A DNA stretch of 39,031 nucleotides from CAZART01 sp964487555 (GTDB taxonomy: Bacteria > Bacteroidota > Rhodothermia > Rhodothermales > VXPQ01): the NCBI GenBank assembly GCA_964487555.1, contig CAZART010000045.1, positions 1 through 39,031 of the forward strand, given 5' to 3'. A program made the translations under genes and the position numbers. The notes beneath the pieces are model-generated. The model was given only the letters and a program-made list of their open reading frames with translations. It made no database searches and had not been told where the DNA came from. Below, piece after piece: positions 8,954 through 16,958 of this stretch; the stretch's first letter is position 1; each line of letters begins with the position of its first letter.

Positions 8954-9931
8954 ATGAACCGTCTTTTCGTGCTCAAGTCGTTTATCTGCTGCCTTGTTCT
9001 GGCGTCGATTATGCGTCCGGCGCTTGCGTCCACGGCGCCGGCCGACTCGATGTCGACGGCGGAGGTACGCGCTGCGCTGCTTTCCATCGATGGTGGATCG
9101 CAGAACGTGCGGGCGCAGACGTCCTCCCGCAACGTGATGCTGGCTTTCGGCATGTCGGCCGTTGCGCCCGGCGCGGGACAGATTTACAACAAACAGTGGG
9201 TGAAGGCTGCCGTGGTGGTCGGCCTGGAGGCGGCGCTCATTGCGGGGTATATGGTTTACCGTTCGCGCGGCCGGAACGAGGAAGATGCCTACAAAGCGTA
9301 CGCCCACGAGTACTGGGATCCGACGCAGTATGCGAGCTGGCTCAACGACTACGTTGATTTCCTTGAGGAGGAACACGGAGCAAGCATCGGCGCTGATCCT
9401 GTCGTCATCCCAGCCGGCGTCGATTTCACGACGCCCGATTCATGGACGGCCGACGATCGTCAGATGGCGCGATCTTTTTTCAATCAAATCCGCGGTGTGG
9501 AGGCCCGGATTTTTCATCCCGAAACCGGCGCTTCCTTTTCGCACAAGCTGCCCTTTTTTGCGGAGCAGCAGTATTACGAGCTGATCGGCAAGTACTTCCA
9601 GTTCGCTCCGGGATGGGTGGATTACCCGACCTGGAGGGCGGGGGATGAGTTTACCATCGCCATCGATCCTGAGCACACCGGTGCAGGCGGGACGAAACCA
9701 AACGTACAGGGTCGTTTTCTCGAATACGCTGCAAACCACGCCGATGCGAACACGCTTCTTCGGCGCGCGTCTCGCATGTCGGCCGTGATCGTGCTCAACC
9801 ATCTCGTCTCGGCGATCGACGCGGCCATCACGTCCAAGCTGAACAACGACCGGCTCGATGCGGACGTAGCGCTTCATTACGACGTGTTCAACGAGCCGCA
9901 GCTCCTCGCGTCCATGCGCTGGCGGTTTTGA
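8954..9931 (+). CDS. DUF5683-like secreted/membrane protein
   Basis: 325 aa. Signal peptide at residues 1-25 (hydrophobic SFICCLVLASIM, cleavage near ALAS). Residues about 60-100 contain NVMLAFGMSAVAPGAGQIYNKQWVKAAVVVGLEAALIAGYMVY, quoted here only to point at its key parts: PGAGQ-IYNK and W-KAA, the signature of DUF5683 proteins common in Bacteroidota envelopes. A further hydrophobic helix lies near residues 275-295 (AVIVLNHLVSAIDAAI). The middle is polar and rich in Tyr, Trp and Asp. Function is unknown. It starts 22 nt after the thioredoxin gene, so it likely belongs to the same transcription unit. Confidence 0.75.
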   Translation: MNRLFVLKSFICCLVLASIMRPALASTAPADSMSTAEVRAALLSIDGGSQNVRAQTSSRNVMLAFGMSAVAPGAGQIYNKQWVKAAVVVGLEAALIAGYMVYRSRGRNEEDAYKAYAHEYWDPTQYASWLNDYVDFLEEEHGASIGADPVVIPAGVDFTTPDSWTADDRQMARSFFNQIRGVEARIFHPETGASFSHKLPFFAEQQYYELIGKYFQFAPGWVDYPTWRAGDEFTIAIDPEHTGAGGTKPNVQGRFLEYAANHADANTLLRRASRMSAVIVLNHLVSAIDAAITSKLNNDRLDADVALHYDVFNEPQLLASMRWRF

Positions 9932-10059
9932 AGCGATACGATTCACGGCCACTTGCTTCCAAGACGTTGTTTTCGGTTTTTACGGCAGCGATTGCGTACC
10001 TGAGCGCCCGACCGGCCGCCGGGGACGCGCTTTTATCTCATCGTCCGATCGATTCTTGA
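9928..10059 (+). CDS. Possible 43-aa peptide with signal-peptide-like sequence
   Basis: A TTG codon overlaps the stop of the DUF5683 gene by TTGA and opens a 43-codon frame. The peptide starts basic (KRYDSRPLASK), then has a hydrophobic stretch (TLFSVFTAAIAYLSA) and a possible cleavage site near RPAAG, followed by a short polar tail. It could be a small exported peptide or the remnant of a truncated gene. Start codon use and absence of a homolog I can name keep confidence low. Confidence 0.25.
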   Translation: MKRYDSRPLASKTLFSVFTAAIAYLSARPAAGDALLSHRPIDS

Positions 10060-10071
10060 AGCGAGCCGCGC

Positions 10072-11409
10072 ATGGTCTGGTATAAGAAGCTGCACTGGCA
10101 GATCGTCGTTGGCCTCGTCCTGGGTCTACTCTACGGCATCGTTGCGGCGGCGGCCGGATGGATAGATTTCACGTCCGACTGGATTGCGCCCTTCGGCACC
10201 ATCTTTCTCAATCTCCTGAAGCTGATCGCCGTGCCGTTGATCATCGCTTCGCTGATCACCGGCGTGGCGTCGCTTTCGGACCTGAAGAAGCTTTCGAGGA
10301 TCGGCGGAAAAACGATTGCCATCTATCTCGGCACGACGGTCATTGCATTGGTCATCGGATTGACGGTCGTCAATCTCATGCAGCCCGGGCGGGCCGTGCC
10401 GGAAGACATGAGAATCCGGCTGCAGGAGGCCTATGAGGGCGACGTCTCCGCACGCGAGCTTCTGGCGGAACAGGCGAAAGAAAGAGGCCCGCTTCAGCCG
10501 CTCGTCGACATGGTGCCGGAGAATGTACTCGGTGCTGCTTCCGAGAATGCAGACATGCTGCAGGTGGTTTTCGTGGCCATTCTGTTCGGGATCGGGCTCC
10601 TCCTTATCCCGCGAGGGAAAGCGGAGCCGCTCATCGCATTTTTCGACGGTTTGAATGATCTGGTCATCAAGCTGGTCGAGCTGATTATGCTGACGGCGCC
10701 GGTCGGTGTCTTCGCGCTTCTGGCCGACACCATCACGTCGATCGCCCAGGACAACATCGGCCAGATCGGCGAGCTCCTTGCGGCATTGGGCTATTACATG
10801 CTCGCCGTCGTGATCGGATTGATGATCCACACATTCGTCACGTATCCCGTTCTGCTGAAAATTTTCACGCCGAAGCTGCTGCGAAACTTCCTGCCGGCCA
10901 TCGCACCGGCCCAGCTCGTCGCGTTTTCGACCTCGTCGAGCGGCGCTACGCTACCCGTAACGATGGAAGTGGCCGAAAAAAACGTCGGCATCTCGGAGGA
11001 AGTATCCTCGTTTGTACTGCCGCTCGGAGCCACAATCAACATGGACGGGACGGGGCTCTACCAGGCAGTTGCCGCCGTGTTTATCGCGCAAACGCTCGGT
11101 CTCGGACTGGGCATCGGGGCGCAGATCACGATCGTACTGACGGCCGTTTTGGCGTCGATCGGCACGGCCGCCGTGCCAAGCGCGGGCATCGTTATGCTGG
11201 TCATCATCCTGGAGGCGGTGAACATCCCCGCGGCCGGTATTGCCCTAATTATCGGGGTCGATCGTCCACTCGACATGCTCCGCACCGTCACGAATATCAC
11301 GGGCGATCTCACCGTAGCGAGCATAGTGGCGCAAACGGAGGGCCAGCTGCATGCGCCGGGCGAAATTGAAACGGCGCCTGTGAGCGCCGGCCTCGGTGCT
11401 TTAGACTAA
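10072..11409 (+). CDS. Dicarboxylate/amino acid:cation symporter (DAACS family)
   Basis: 445 aa inner-membrane carrier that takes up glutamate, aspartate or C4-dicarboxylates with Na+ or H+. The serine-rich hairpin FSTSSSGATLPVTM and the following PLGATINMDGTG (the NMDGT cation-site motif) are the family signature; a second hairpin, AVPSAGIVML, and the substrate-site Asp in GVDRPLDMLRT...N are also present. About eight hydrophobic segments are visible from residue 7 onward. Length matches GltP/GltT/DctA. An insertion of about 55 polar residues after the third helix (EDMRIRLQEAYEGDVSARELLAEQ) is larger than in GltP. Substrate cannot be fixed from sequence alone. The gene faces the YheT-like gene tail to tail with 20 nt between. 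Confidence 0.92.
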   Translation: MVWYKKLHWQIVVGLVLGLLYGIVAAAAGWIDFTSDWIAPFGTIFLNLLKLIAVPLIIASLITGVASLSDLKKLSRIGGKTIAIYLGTTVIALVIGLTVVNLMQPGRAVPEDMRIRLQEAYEGDVSARELLAEQAKERGPLQPLVDMVPENVLGAASENADMLQVVFVAILFGIGLLLIPRGKAEPLIAFFDGLNDLVIKLVELIMLTAPVGVFALLADTITSIAQDNIGQIGELLAALGYYMLAVVIGLMIHTFVTYPVLLKIFTPKLLRNFLPAIAPAQLVAFSTSSSGATLPVTMEVAEKNVGISEEVSSFVLPLGATINMDGTGLYQAVAAVFIAQTLGLGLGIGAQITIVLTAVLASIGTAAVPSAGIVMLVIILEAVNIPAAGIALIIGVDRPLDMLRTVTNITGDLTVASIVAQTEGQLHAPGEIETAPVSAGLGALD

Positions 11410-11429
11410 TTCGGATCGGCCGCGGCGAA

Positions 11430-12401
11430 TTAGCTCGCTTCCAGAAAGGCGGCGACGCGCAGCTCGGACCAGTATTCACCGGCGCTGTTCTTTGCCACGA
11501 ATCCGAGGTGACCACCGTAGCGGGGGATGCACAGAAAGAGGTGCCGATGATCGCGCGCGATCTCGACGGGATAGCAGGCGGGAGGGAGGAAGGGATCGTC
11601 TTCGGCGTTGACGAGCAGCGTGCGAATCGCAATATCCTTCAGGAAATGCTTGCTGCTGCACCGTTTCCAATAATCCTCGGCGTCTACGAAGCCGTGCAGC
11701 GGCGCCGTGTAGCGGCCGTCAAAGTCGTGGAAAGACCGCAGGTGCCGAATTCCGGCCGTGTCCAGCACGTCTGCGTGAGCGGGCGCTTTATCGAGAACCT
11801 TCTGCCGCAGTGAAGCCATGAAACGCCGCATGTAAACAGCGTTGCCCGGCCGAGAGAGATGAACGGAGCCTGCGGCCAGGTCGCACGGCACGGAGAAGGC
11901 CGCCGCGGCGTCGATGCGATTGTCGAGGTCGCAGCTTTTCTCGCCGAGGTACTTCAGCGTCAGGTTTCCACCCAGGCTAAATCCGATCAGCGTGGCGCGG
12001 CGATAGCCCTTCAGAGCCCACGTGAGCACCGCATCGAGATCTTCGGTGGCGCCGCTGTGATATGATCGAGGAAGCCGATTAGCTTCGCCGCTGCACCCGC
12101 GCAGATTCCAGGCAACGACGTCCCAGCCGCGTCGATTGAGCGCCCGCACCATGCCGAGAACGTAGCGACTCTGCGTGCTGCCTTCCAGGCCGTGCGAGAG
12201 GATCGCGAGCTGGTCCGATCCCGTGCGGGACCAGTCCAGATCCAGAAAGTCGCCGTCCGGCGTATCGATGCGTTCGCGCTGATAGCGAACACCGCCGACC
12301 GTGCGGAGCAGACCCGCATAGATCGTCTGCACGTGACCACGTCGGAACGGCCAGGGCGGCTTGTAGTCGGTTGAGAGGAGAGGCATGGCGGCTGCGCTCA
12401 C
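11430..12401 (-). CDS. YheT-like alpha/beta hydrolase
   Basis: 323 aa (318 if the second Met is used). It has the family's opening PPWPFRRGHVQTIY, then TPDGDFLDLDW, an oxyanion strand LSHGLEGS, the motif VAWNLRGCSGE, and the nucleophile elbow GFSLGGNLTLKYLGE. Late Asp (NAEDDPFLP) and His (RYGGHLGF) complete the catalytic triad. This is the UPF0017/YheT group of serine hydrolases, related to eukaryotic ABHD1/2/3; esterase activity is expected but the natural substrate is unknown. The gene lies alone on the minus strand, divergent from the 62-aa protein gene. Confidence 0.88.
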   Translation of the reverse strand: MSAAAMPLLSTDYKPPWPFRRGHVQTIYAGLLRTVGGVRYQRERIDTPDGDFLDLDWSRTGSDQLAILSHGLEGSTQSRYVLGMVRALNRRGWDVVAWNLRGCSGEANRLPRSYHSGATEDLDAVLTWALKGYRRATLIGFSLGGNLTLKYLGEKSCDLDNRIDAAAAFSVPCDLAAGSVHLSRPGNAVYMRRFMASLRQKVLDKAPAHADVLDTAGIRHLRSFHDFDGRYTAPLHGFVDAEDYWKRCSSKHFLKDIAIRTLLVNAEDDPFLPPACYPVEIARDHRHLFLCIPRYGGHLGFVAKNSAGEYWSELRVAAFLEAS

Positions 12402-12495
12402 GCTGTGCGTCGCCGGAATGTTTCGAATCCTGTGCCTAGCATCGCTCGTTGTGATAGCAAGCCTGAGAATATGCTAACGAGGACGAATAAGCGAT

Positions 12496-12684
12496 ATGGT
12501 ACAGCTGGATATCAATGACGAAGAACGTGAGATCCTGGTGGGTGTGCTCAACAGCTATCTATCGGATCTCCGCATGGAGATTTCGAATACCGACAGCCTG
12601 GACGTTCGCGAGATGCTGAAGAGGCGGAAAGCGGTGCTTCAAAAAGTGAGGGGTGCACTCGGCGGGGCGACGGCGAACGTCTGA
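12496..12684 (+). CDS. Small conserved helical protein of unknown function
   Basis: 62 aa, highly charged, with two predicted helices: DEEREILVGVLNSYLSDLRM and VREMLKRRKAVLQKVRGAL. It resembles small proteins of about 60 residues found in several phyla with the pattern LSDLRMEI-TD--REMLK-RK-VL (recalled from memory). GAGGA lies at 12479-12483, 12 nt before the ATG, which is further than usual. No domain name can be assigned. It could be a small dimeric helical hairpin. Confidence 0.7.
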   Translation: MVQLDINDEEREILVGVLNSYLSDLRMEISNTDSLDVREMLKRRKAVLQKVRGALGGATANV

Positions 12685-12723
12685 TCGGTGCCGCGGACCC
12701 GCCGGGAGTCCGAGGTGGTGCGC

Positions 12724-12831
12724 AGATACACCTGAGCCGTGGCGTAGATACACCGGAGCCGGGGGTAGATAAACCTGAGGCGGCATGTAGATACACCTGA
12801 GGCGGGGCATAGATACATCGGCGGCGGGCGT
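12724..12831. repeat. Tandem repeat, five units of 21-22 bp
   Basis: Units start with AGATACACC and continue with GGAGC/TGAGGC and a G-rich tail: 12724-12745, 12746-12766, 12767-12788, 12789-12810 and 12811-12831, followed by a partial AGAGAT. The copies differ by a few substitutions. The period is not a multiple of three and no plausible gene covers it. There are no separate spacers, so this is a direct tandem array and not CRISPR. Confidence 0.9.
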
Positions 12832-12841
12832 AGAGATGACA

Positions 12842-12873
12842 GTAGGCCGGCTCCTGTCTGGGAACCGGCCTAC
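12842..12873 (-). terminator. Hairpin downstream of tRNA-Arg
   Basis: A 13-bp stem (12842-12854 with 12861-12873) closes a 6-nt loop. The single C-A mismatch on the plus strand becomes a G-U pair in a minus-strand transcript, which favours use by the minus-strand tRNA whose 3' end is at 12895. No U-run follows, so it may be a weak terminator or a 3' processing/stability element. Confidence 0.5.
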
Positions 12874-12894
12874 GCGCATTGGAATCGGCGCTGT

Positions 12895-12971
12895 TGGTGC
12901 GCCCAACAGGATTCGAACCTGTGACCTTCGGCTCCGGAGGCCGACGCTCTATCCAGCTGAGCTATGGGCGC
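12895..12971 (-). tRNA. tRNA-Arg (anticodon CCG)
   Basis: The minus strand folds as a full cloverleaf: acceptor stem GCGCCCA/TGGGCGC, D-arm GCTC...GAGC, anticodon stem TCGGC/GCCGA with loop CTCCGGA (anticodon CCG, reading CGG), and T-arm ACAGG-TTCGAAT-CCTGT. Discriminator A and an encoded CCA end (12895-12897) are present. Confidence 0.96.
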
Positions 12972-13116
12972 GCAATGAGTAAGGTAATAAAGAACCGGAA
13001 TCCAACGCTCTGAAGCTACCCGCACTCTTGAATTGATGAACAAGGATGCGTGAGGAGGCTCAAGGAATACCTGACGTGAGGGTCCGCGGAACCAGCTAAA
13101 TTAATCCCGCATCACC

Positions 13117-13144
13117 TTGAAAAGCGATTGAAAACATGTAGTTT
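13117..13144 (+). promoter_or_regulatory. Possible promoter upstream of the sigma-like gene
   Basis: TTGAAA (13117-13122) and TAGTTT (13139-13144) are separated by 16 nt in a 250-nt gene-free stretch (12972-13223) between the divergent tRNA and the sigma-like gene. Match to the housekeeping consensus is only moderate, and this phylum may use different promoter elements. Confidence 0.2.
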
Positions 13145-13223
13145 AGAGGTCCTCGTTGCCCACTTTTGCGGTGCGGACCTGGCCAGACGCACCTCGTGTA
13201 ACACATTAGCTCCACCCACTCAG

Positions 13224-14063
13224 ATGGCTTATGCCTACCTGGAGATCAATGCGGGCCATGCTCTCCATGCACCACCCTCCGACGGAGCGCTGATCCAGCG
13301 GTTCAAAGAAGATCCCGAAGAGGCTTACACCCTTCTGCTCGATCGTTTTACACCGGCGATCCTGCGGATGATCCGGCGCTACATGCGCGATCCGGACGAG
13401 GTAATGGAGGTCTACACCTCTATCTGCGAGCGCTTCCGAGCGAACAACTTCCGTGCACTACGACAGTTTCGCGTGGATGCGGAAATTCTTCCATGGCTTT
13501 CCGTGGTCACGGCGAATGCATGCCGGGATCGTCTGCGGAAGCAGCGCGCACTTTCCGTTCCGAAATCGGTCCTGTCGAAGCTCGATCCGTTCGAAGATCT
13601 GGTCTTCAAGTTCTACTACTGGCGCCGCGTCCCCCATGAGGACATCGCCGAGATCATCAACACGAACGAAGGCCATTCGTGCACACCGCTTGATGTGATG
13701 CGGGCCATTGCGAAGATCAATGATCTGCTCTCGATCAATAAGCGCTGGCATCTTCTGGTCGCGCTGAATGCGAACCGGCCGGCGCTATCGCTGGAGGAGC
13801 TTCAAGAGGCCGGCATTAACGTGGCCTGCACCGATCCACCCGACCACCTCGATGAGGCGTTGCAAAGCCGCGACCGGATAGACGATTTGAACCGTGCGAT
13901 GGACCGGCTTGGAAGCGAGGATAAACTACTCATCCTGCTGCGCTACGAACACGGGATGAAGGCGCCGCAGATTGCCGATGTAATGCAGTACGATAGCCAT
14001 AAATACGTTTACACACGCTTGCGGACGGTCATTTCGCGTCTACGCCGTGAGATGGCCGAGTGA
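13224..14063 (+). CDS. Sigma-70-like factor with two region-4-like segments
   Basis: 279 aa from the ATG at 13224; the frame is open upstream to 13128 but those 32 residues look non-coding. Residues about 20-108 match sigma region 2: ALIQRFKEDPEEAYTLLLDRF, then ILPWLSVVTANACRDRLRKQR, the WL-x-x-x-A-N-x-x-D-x-x-R pattern of ECF factors. Residues 111-180 hold a first helix-turn-helix-like segment (FEDLVFKFYYWRRVPHEDIAEII). Residues about 220-279 hold a second, more typical region 4 (LGSEDKLLILLRYEHGMKAPQIADVM, then YTRLRTVISRLRREM). Ordinary ECF factors have about 160-200 residues and one region 4. No anti-sigma gene is adjacent. It is probably a regulatory sigma factor; targets unknown. Confidence 0.7.
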   Translation: MAYAYLEINAGHALHAPPSDGALIQRFKEDPEEAYTLLLDRFTPAILRMIRRYMRDPDEVMEVYTSICERFRANNFRALRQFRVDAEILPWLSVVTANACRDRLRKQRALSVPKSVLSKLDPFEDLVFKFYYWRRVPHEDIAEIINTNEGHSCTPLDVMRAIAKINDLLSINKRWHLLVALNANRPALSLEELQEAGINVACTDPPDHLDEALQSRDRIDDLNRAMDRLGSEDKLLILLRYEHGMKAPQIADVMQYDSHKYVYTRLRTVISRLRREMAE

Positions 14064-14206
14064 TGACGGCAGCGGTTGACGGGCACTGCGTCCATCATTG
14101 CCGTAGGCGTTACGTGGACGCAGATGCGTCACGACGCACGCCTGGACGTTGGTGAGCGCGGTTCGTATTGTCAGGGCCTGCATGCTCCGCCGCGAAATGC
14201 CATTCC

Positions 14207-15187
14207 ATGTCTGAAGTCCCTCCGGAATCTACGACGCCGACGCTGCCCGATCGATGGGAGCGACGTGCTCCGATTCCGCTCGACGGGTGGCTGGAGCGCC
14301 ATGAATTCGGTCCGATTTTCCTGGCCATCTTCGGATTGATTGCCGCCTTCGTGCTGTTCCAGCTCGTGATCAGCCCGGCGGCGACCGTCCTGATCTTCAT
14401 GGCGCAGGGAATTCCACCGGCCGAGATGCTCGGTCGGTTCGAAGCGCTTATCGAAGAGCACGCGCGATCGCTCCTCACGGCCAACACGATCGGACAGGTG
14501 CTGGGCCTCGCCGTACCGGCGTACCTTCTGGCTCGTTTGCACACGACCCGTCCCGGGGCGTTTCTGCGTCTTCGCCGGGGCGACGGCACCCTCGTCGTGC
14601 TCGCCGTCGTCGGACTTTTCGCATTGACGCCCGCGATACAGTGGCTGGGTACGATCAACGAGCAGCTCCCGCTGCCGGATTTCATTCGCCAGTTTGAGCA
14701 GTCGCAGATGGAGCTGATCGAGCGGGTGTTGAGCATCGATACCGGTCTGCTGTTTAATCTCGTCGTGCTGGCGATCACACCGGCGCTCTGCGAGGAGCTG
14801 CTATTTCGCGGCTACGTGCAGCGGCAGCTGGAGCGTGGAGCCGGCGTGGTCGTCGGCATTCTCGTCTCGGGTGTCGTGTTCGGGCTGTACCACCTTCGGC
14901 TGACGCAGGCGATTCCGCTGTGCGTACTGGGAGTTTATCTGGCGTGGCTGGTCTGGCGCACAGGGAGCCTGTGGCCCGCCATCGTCGTACACTTCATCAA
15001 CAACGCCATGGCTATTGCCATCGGGGCCTACCTCTCCCGCCGAGACGATGTTGAGATAGCGGACATTGAAGCGATGGAAATGCCGTGGTATCTGGTGGTG
15101 GGCGGGCTTGCCATATTCTTGGTCACCGTAGTGGGGATGTGGCGGCGGGCGGAGGGGCTTGGATACATGCGCACTGCCGCACGTTAA
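14207..15187 (+). CDS. CPBP-family intramembrane protease (CAAX/Abi)
   Basis: 326 aa multi-pass membrane protein. The frame is open to a TTG at 14168, but the ATG at 14207 gives a normal cytosolic N-terminus. The catalytic signature is intact: CEELLFRGYVQRQLE (EExxxR), FGLYHL (second motif with His) and VVHFINNAMAI (third motif HxxxN). At least six hydrophobic helices can be drawn. Family members are glutamate-type intramembrane proteases related to Rce1. It precedes DUF2007 and cdsA genes, a gene order I recognise from Bacteroidota-like genomes, suggesting a shared membrane-related role. Substrate unknown. Confidence 0.9.
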   Translation: MSEVPPESTTPTLPDRWERRAPIPLDGWLERHEFGPIFLAIFGLIAAFVLFQLVISPAATVLIFMAQGIPPAEMLGRFEALIEEHARSLLTANTIGQVLGLAVPAYLLARLHTTRPGAFLRLRRGDGTLVVLAVVGLFALTPAIQWLGTINEQLPLPDFIRQFEQSQMELIERVLSIDTGLLFNLVVLAITPALCEELLFRGYVQRQLERGAGVVVGILVSGVVFGLYHLRLTQAIPLCVLGVYLAWLVWRTGSLWPAIVVHFINNAMAIAIGAYLSRRDDVEIADIEAMEMPWYLVVGGLAIFLVTVVGMWRRAEGLGYMRTAAR

Positions 15188-15250
15188 GATAACATGTCGA
15201 GCGGACGGCAGCCGGAATAACGCACTCGTGAAATCAAAGAGTTGAAGTAG

Positions 15251-15637
15251 ATGAGCAACGAAACCACGTACGAAGATTGGATTGTCGTATTCAAAACCAG
15301 CACGGATTACGAAGGCGACCTGGTGCGGGATCGGCTCGACGATGCGGGAATTTCCGCCGTCGTCCTGACGCAGCGTGACCACGCCTTCAATCTCACCGTA
15401 GGCGATCTGGCTCCGGTAAATGTGCTCGTGCCGCCCGATCAGGTCAAGGAAGCTCGTACTCTGCTCGAGAGCAAGCCGTTCACGGATGCGGAGCTAAACG
15501 AGGCGGCCATGAACGCGGATCCGAATGCGCCGTCCGCACACGATGAAAGGCGTGAAGCGATGCTGGATTCGGGTTCGGAGTCGATCAGCCTATCGGTGCC
15601 GGAGGACGAGGACGACGAGGAAGATACTTCCGCCTGA
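15251..15637 (+). CDS. DUF2007 domain protein
   Basis: 128 aa, soluble. Residues 10-80 (IVVFKTSTDYEGDLVRDRLDDAGISAVV to VNVLVPPDQVKEARTLLES) match DUF2007, a small ferredoxin-like domain annotated as a putative signal-transducing protein; key cues are the E-x-x-L-V-R-D-x-L-x-x-A-G-I helix and the V-LVPP-x-x-x-x-A-x-x-LL end. The C-terminal 45 residues are acidic and low in complexity (EDEDDEEDTS), probably disordered. Its position between CPBP protease and cdsA is a recurrent arrangement in this group. Function unknown. Confidence 0.8.
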   Translation: MSNETTYEDWIVVFKTSTDYEGDLVRDRLDDAGISAVVLTQRDHAFNLTVGDLAPVNVLVPPDQVKEARTLLESKPFTDAELNEAAMNADPNAPSAHDERREAMLDSGSESISLSVPEDEDDEEDTSA

Positions 15638-15652
15638 CCGGCCAGCAACGGC

Positions 15653-16555
15653 GTGTCCAATAATCAACTTCGTATCCTCACCGGGCTCATCGGCATCCCG
15701 GTTGTCGTCGGCCTGGCATACCTGGGCGGCTGGACGTTTCTGGCGCTCGTCGCCGTTGTGGCGCTTGCGGCGCAGTACGAAGTTTACCATCTCCTGCGTG
15801 CGGCAGGGCTCTCGCCCCGCGTTCCGCTCGGGATCGTTCTTGGCGCGCTCATTCTTCTGCATCAGATGGTGCCGGCGGCGCTCGGCGTTGCGATCGCTCT
15901 GCTGGTTCTGGCCATCGCGCTCTCGCCGTTCGACCGGTTTCGCGGCAGAGATGCAGGGACCGTTCGGCCCGATGCCCCCACGGACGGCGGACCGGCATCG
16001 ATGGCAGCCACGTTATTCGGCGTAATCTATCCGACGACGCTGCTTGGTTATTTGGCGGAGATCCGCGGCGGAGGTACGGCGCGGGGTGCTCCTGAGATCG
16101 AGACCGCAGCCGTCACAGGGATGACGGTGACCGACAGCGAGGCTTTCGCGCTCACGATAGCAGTCCTCATCCTCGTATGGACGACGGACACGCTGGCCTA
16201 TTTCGTGGGGCGGGCGATCGGAAAACGGCCGCTGGCACCGAGCGTCTCGCCGAAGAAGACGTGGGAAGGAACGGCCGGCGGCGCCTTGGGAGCCGTGCTC
16301 GCCGGTGTCGTGCTCAAGATGTCGCTGCTGGCATTCCTGGCATGGCCCCACGTGATCGCCATGGCGCTGCTCTGCGGTGCGCTTGGACAGCTCGGCGATC
16401 TGGCCGAGAGCAAGATGAAGCGTTCCGTGGGTGTCAAGGATTCGGGTGCGTTGGTGCCGGGACACGGAGGCATGCTCGACCGCTTCGATTCGATGATCGT
16501 CGTGGCGCCTGCCGTATATCTGTACCTTCGCTACGTGGCCGGTATCCTCGGGTGA
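15653..16555 (+). CDS. cdsA: Phosphatidate cytidylyltransferase
   Basis: 300 aa, GTG start 16 nt after the DUF2007 stop. It makes CDP-diacylglycerol from phosphatidate and CTP for phospholipid synthesis in the inner membrane. The C-terminal signature is clear: SPKKTWEGTAGG, then GQLGDLAESKMKR and VKDSGALVPGHGGMLDRFDS, the CDS family motif with its metal-binding Asp residues. Eight or so hydrophobic segments are visible. A polar insert (about residues 95-120, RGRDAGTVRPDAPTDGG) separates the N-terminal helices from the catalytic half. Confidence 0.95.
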   Translation: MSNNQLRILTGLIGIPVVVGLAYLGGWTFLALVAVVALAAQYEVYHLLRAAGLSPRVPLGIVLGALILLHQMVPAALGVAIALLVLAIALSPFDRFRGRDAGTVRPDAPTDGGPASMAATLFGVIYPTTLLGYLAEIRGGGTARGAPEIETAAVTGMTVTDSEAFALTIAVLILVWTTDTLAYFVGRAIGKRPLAPSVSPKKTWEGTAGGALGAVLAGVVLKMSLLAFLAWPHVIAMALLCGALGQLGDLAESKMKRSVGVKDSGALVPGHGGMLDRFDSMIVVAPAVYLYLRYVAGILG

Positions 16556-16599
16556 GGCCGTGCTGTGAAGGAACGGTGTCATAGGGGGGTGGTATAATG

Positions 16600-16627
16600 T
16601 TGGCTCGTGTAAATAGTTAAATAATAC
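16600..16627 (+). promoter_or_regulatory. Possible promoter for the small membrane protein / mutL unit
   Basis: TTGGCT (16600-16605) and TAATAC (16622-16627) are 16 nt apart, 20 nt before the ATG at 16648, in an AT-rich island unusual for this GC-rich window. A perfect TATAAT also occurs at 16593-16598 but lacks a matching -35 element. Confidence 0.3.
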
Positions 16628-16647
16628 GCCTCTAGTCGCGCTCTGCT

Positions 16648-16854
16648 ATGAGTATTTTTCTGCCGCGAGCGCGCGCGAAGCACCGGCGATTCTCATATGA
16701 GCCGCGGTATTACGATCCGAAGAAGGATGAGGATCTGCGGCGCCGAATGAGGATCAAGAGCCTCTCGCGCCGCAAGCGCCGCAACCCGGCCGGTATTCTC
16801 GTGTTCGCTATCCTTCTGGTGATGGCCGTATTCATGTACATTCAGCTTGGCTAA
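16648..16854 (+). CDS. Small basic single-pass membrane protein
   Basis: 68 aa. The N-terminal 45 residues are very basic (RARAKHRRFSYEPRYYDPKK, then RRRMRIKSLSRRKRR) and are followed by one transmembrane helix (ILVFAILLVMAVFMYIQL) that ends the protein. The YEPRYYDP-K segment recalls small uncharacterised proteins of Bacteroidota-like bacteria. The basic half should face the cytoplasm, where it could contact nucleic acid or phospholipid heads; this is inference. The last seven codons lie in a 27-bp unit repeated just after the stop. Confidence 0.7.
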   Translation: MSIFLPRARAKHRRFSYEPRYYDPKKDEDLRRRMRIKSLSRRKRRNPAGILVFAILLVMAVFMYIQLG

Positions 16855-16884
16855 GCCTTCATGTACCTTCAGCTTGGGCAACCC
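16831..16884. repeat. 27-bp tandem duplication at the 3' end of the small membrane protein gene
   Basis: 16831-16857 and 16858-16884 share about 23 of 27 bases (both begin TTCATGTAC, then TTCAGCTTGG). The unit is nine codons long, so the second copy stays in frame beyond the TAA and would encode FMYLQLGQP. Confidence 0.85.
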
Positions 16885-16958
16885 TCCGTACGGCCCGTCG
16901 CCCGCCGCCGTCGTCCCTGTCGAACGCCTTGACCGATCCGCTCAATTTACGGGGAAAT

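Noticed and set aside
12724..12831. CRISPR-like array
   Set aside because: The units are directly abutting and themselves the only repeated element; there are no unique spacers and no cas genes.
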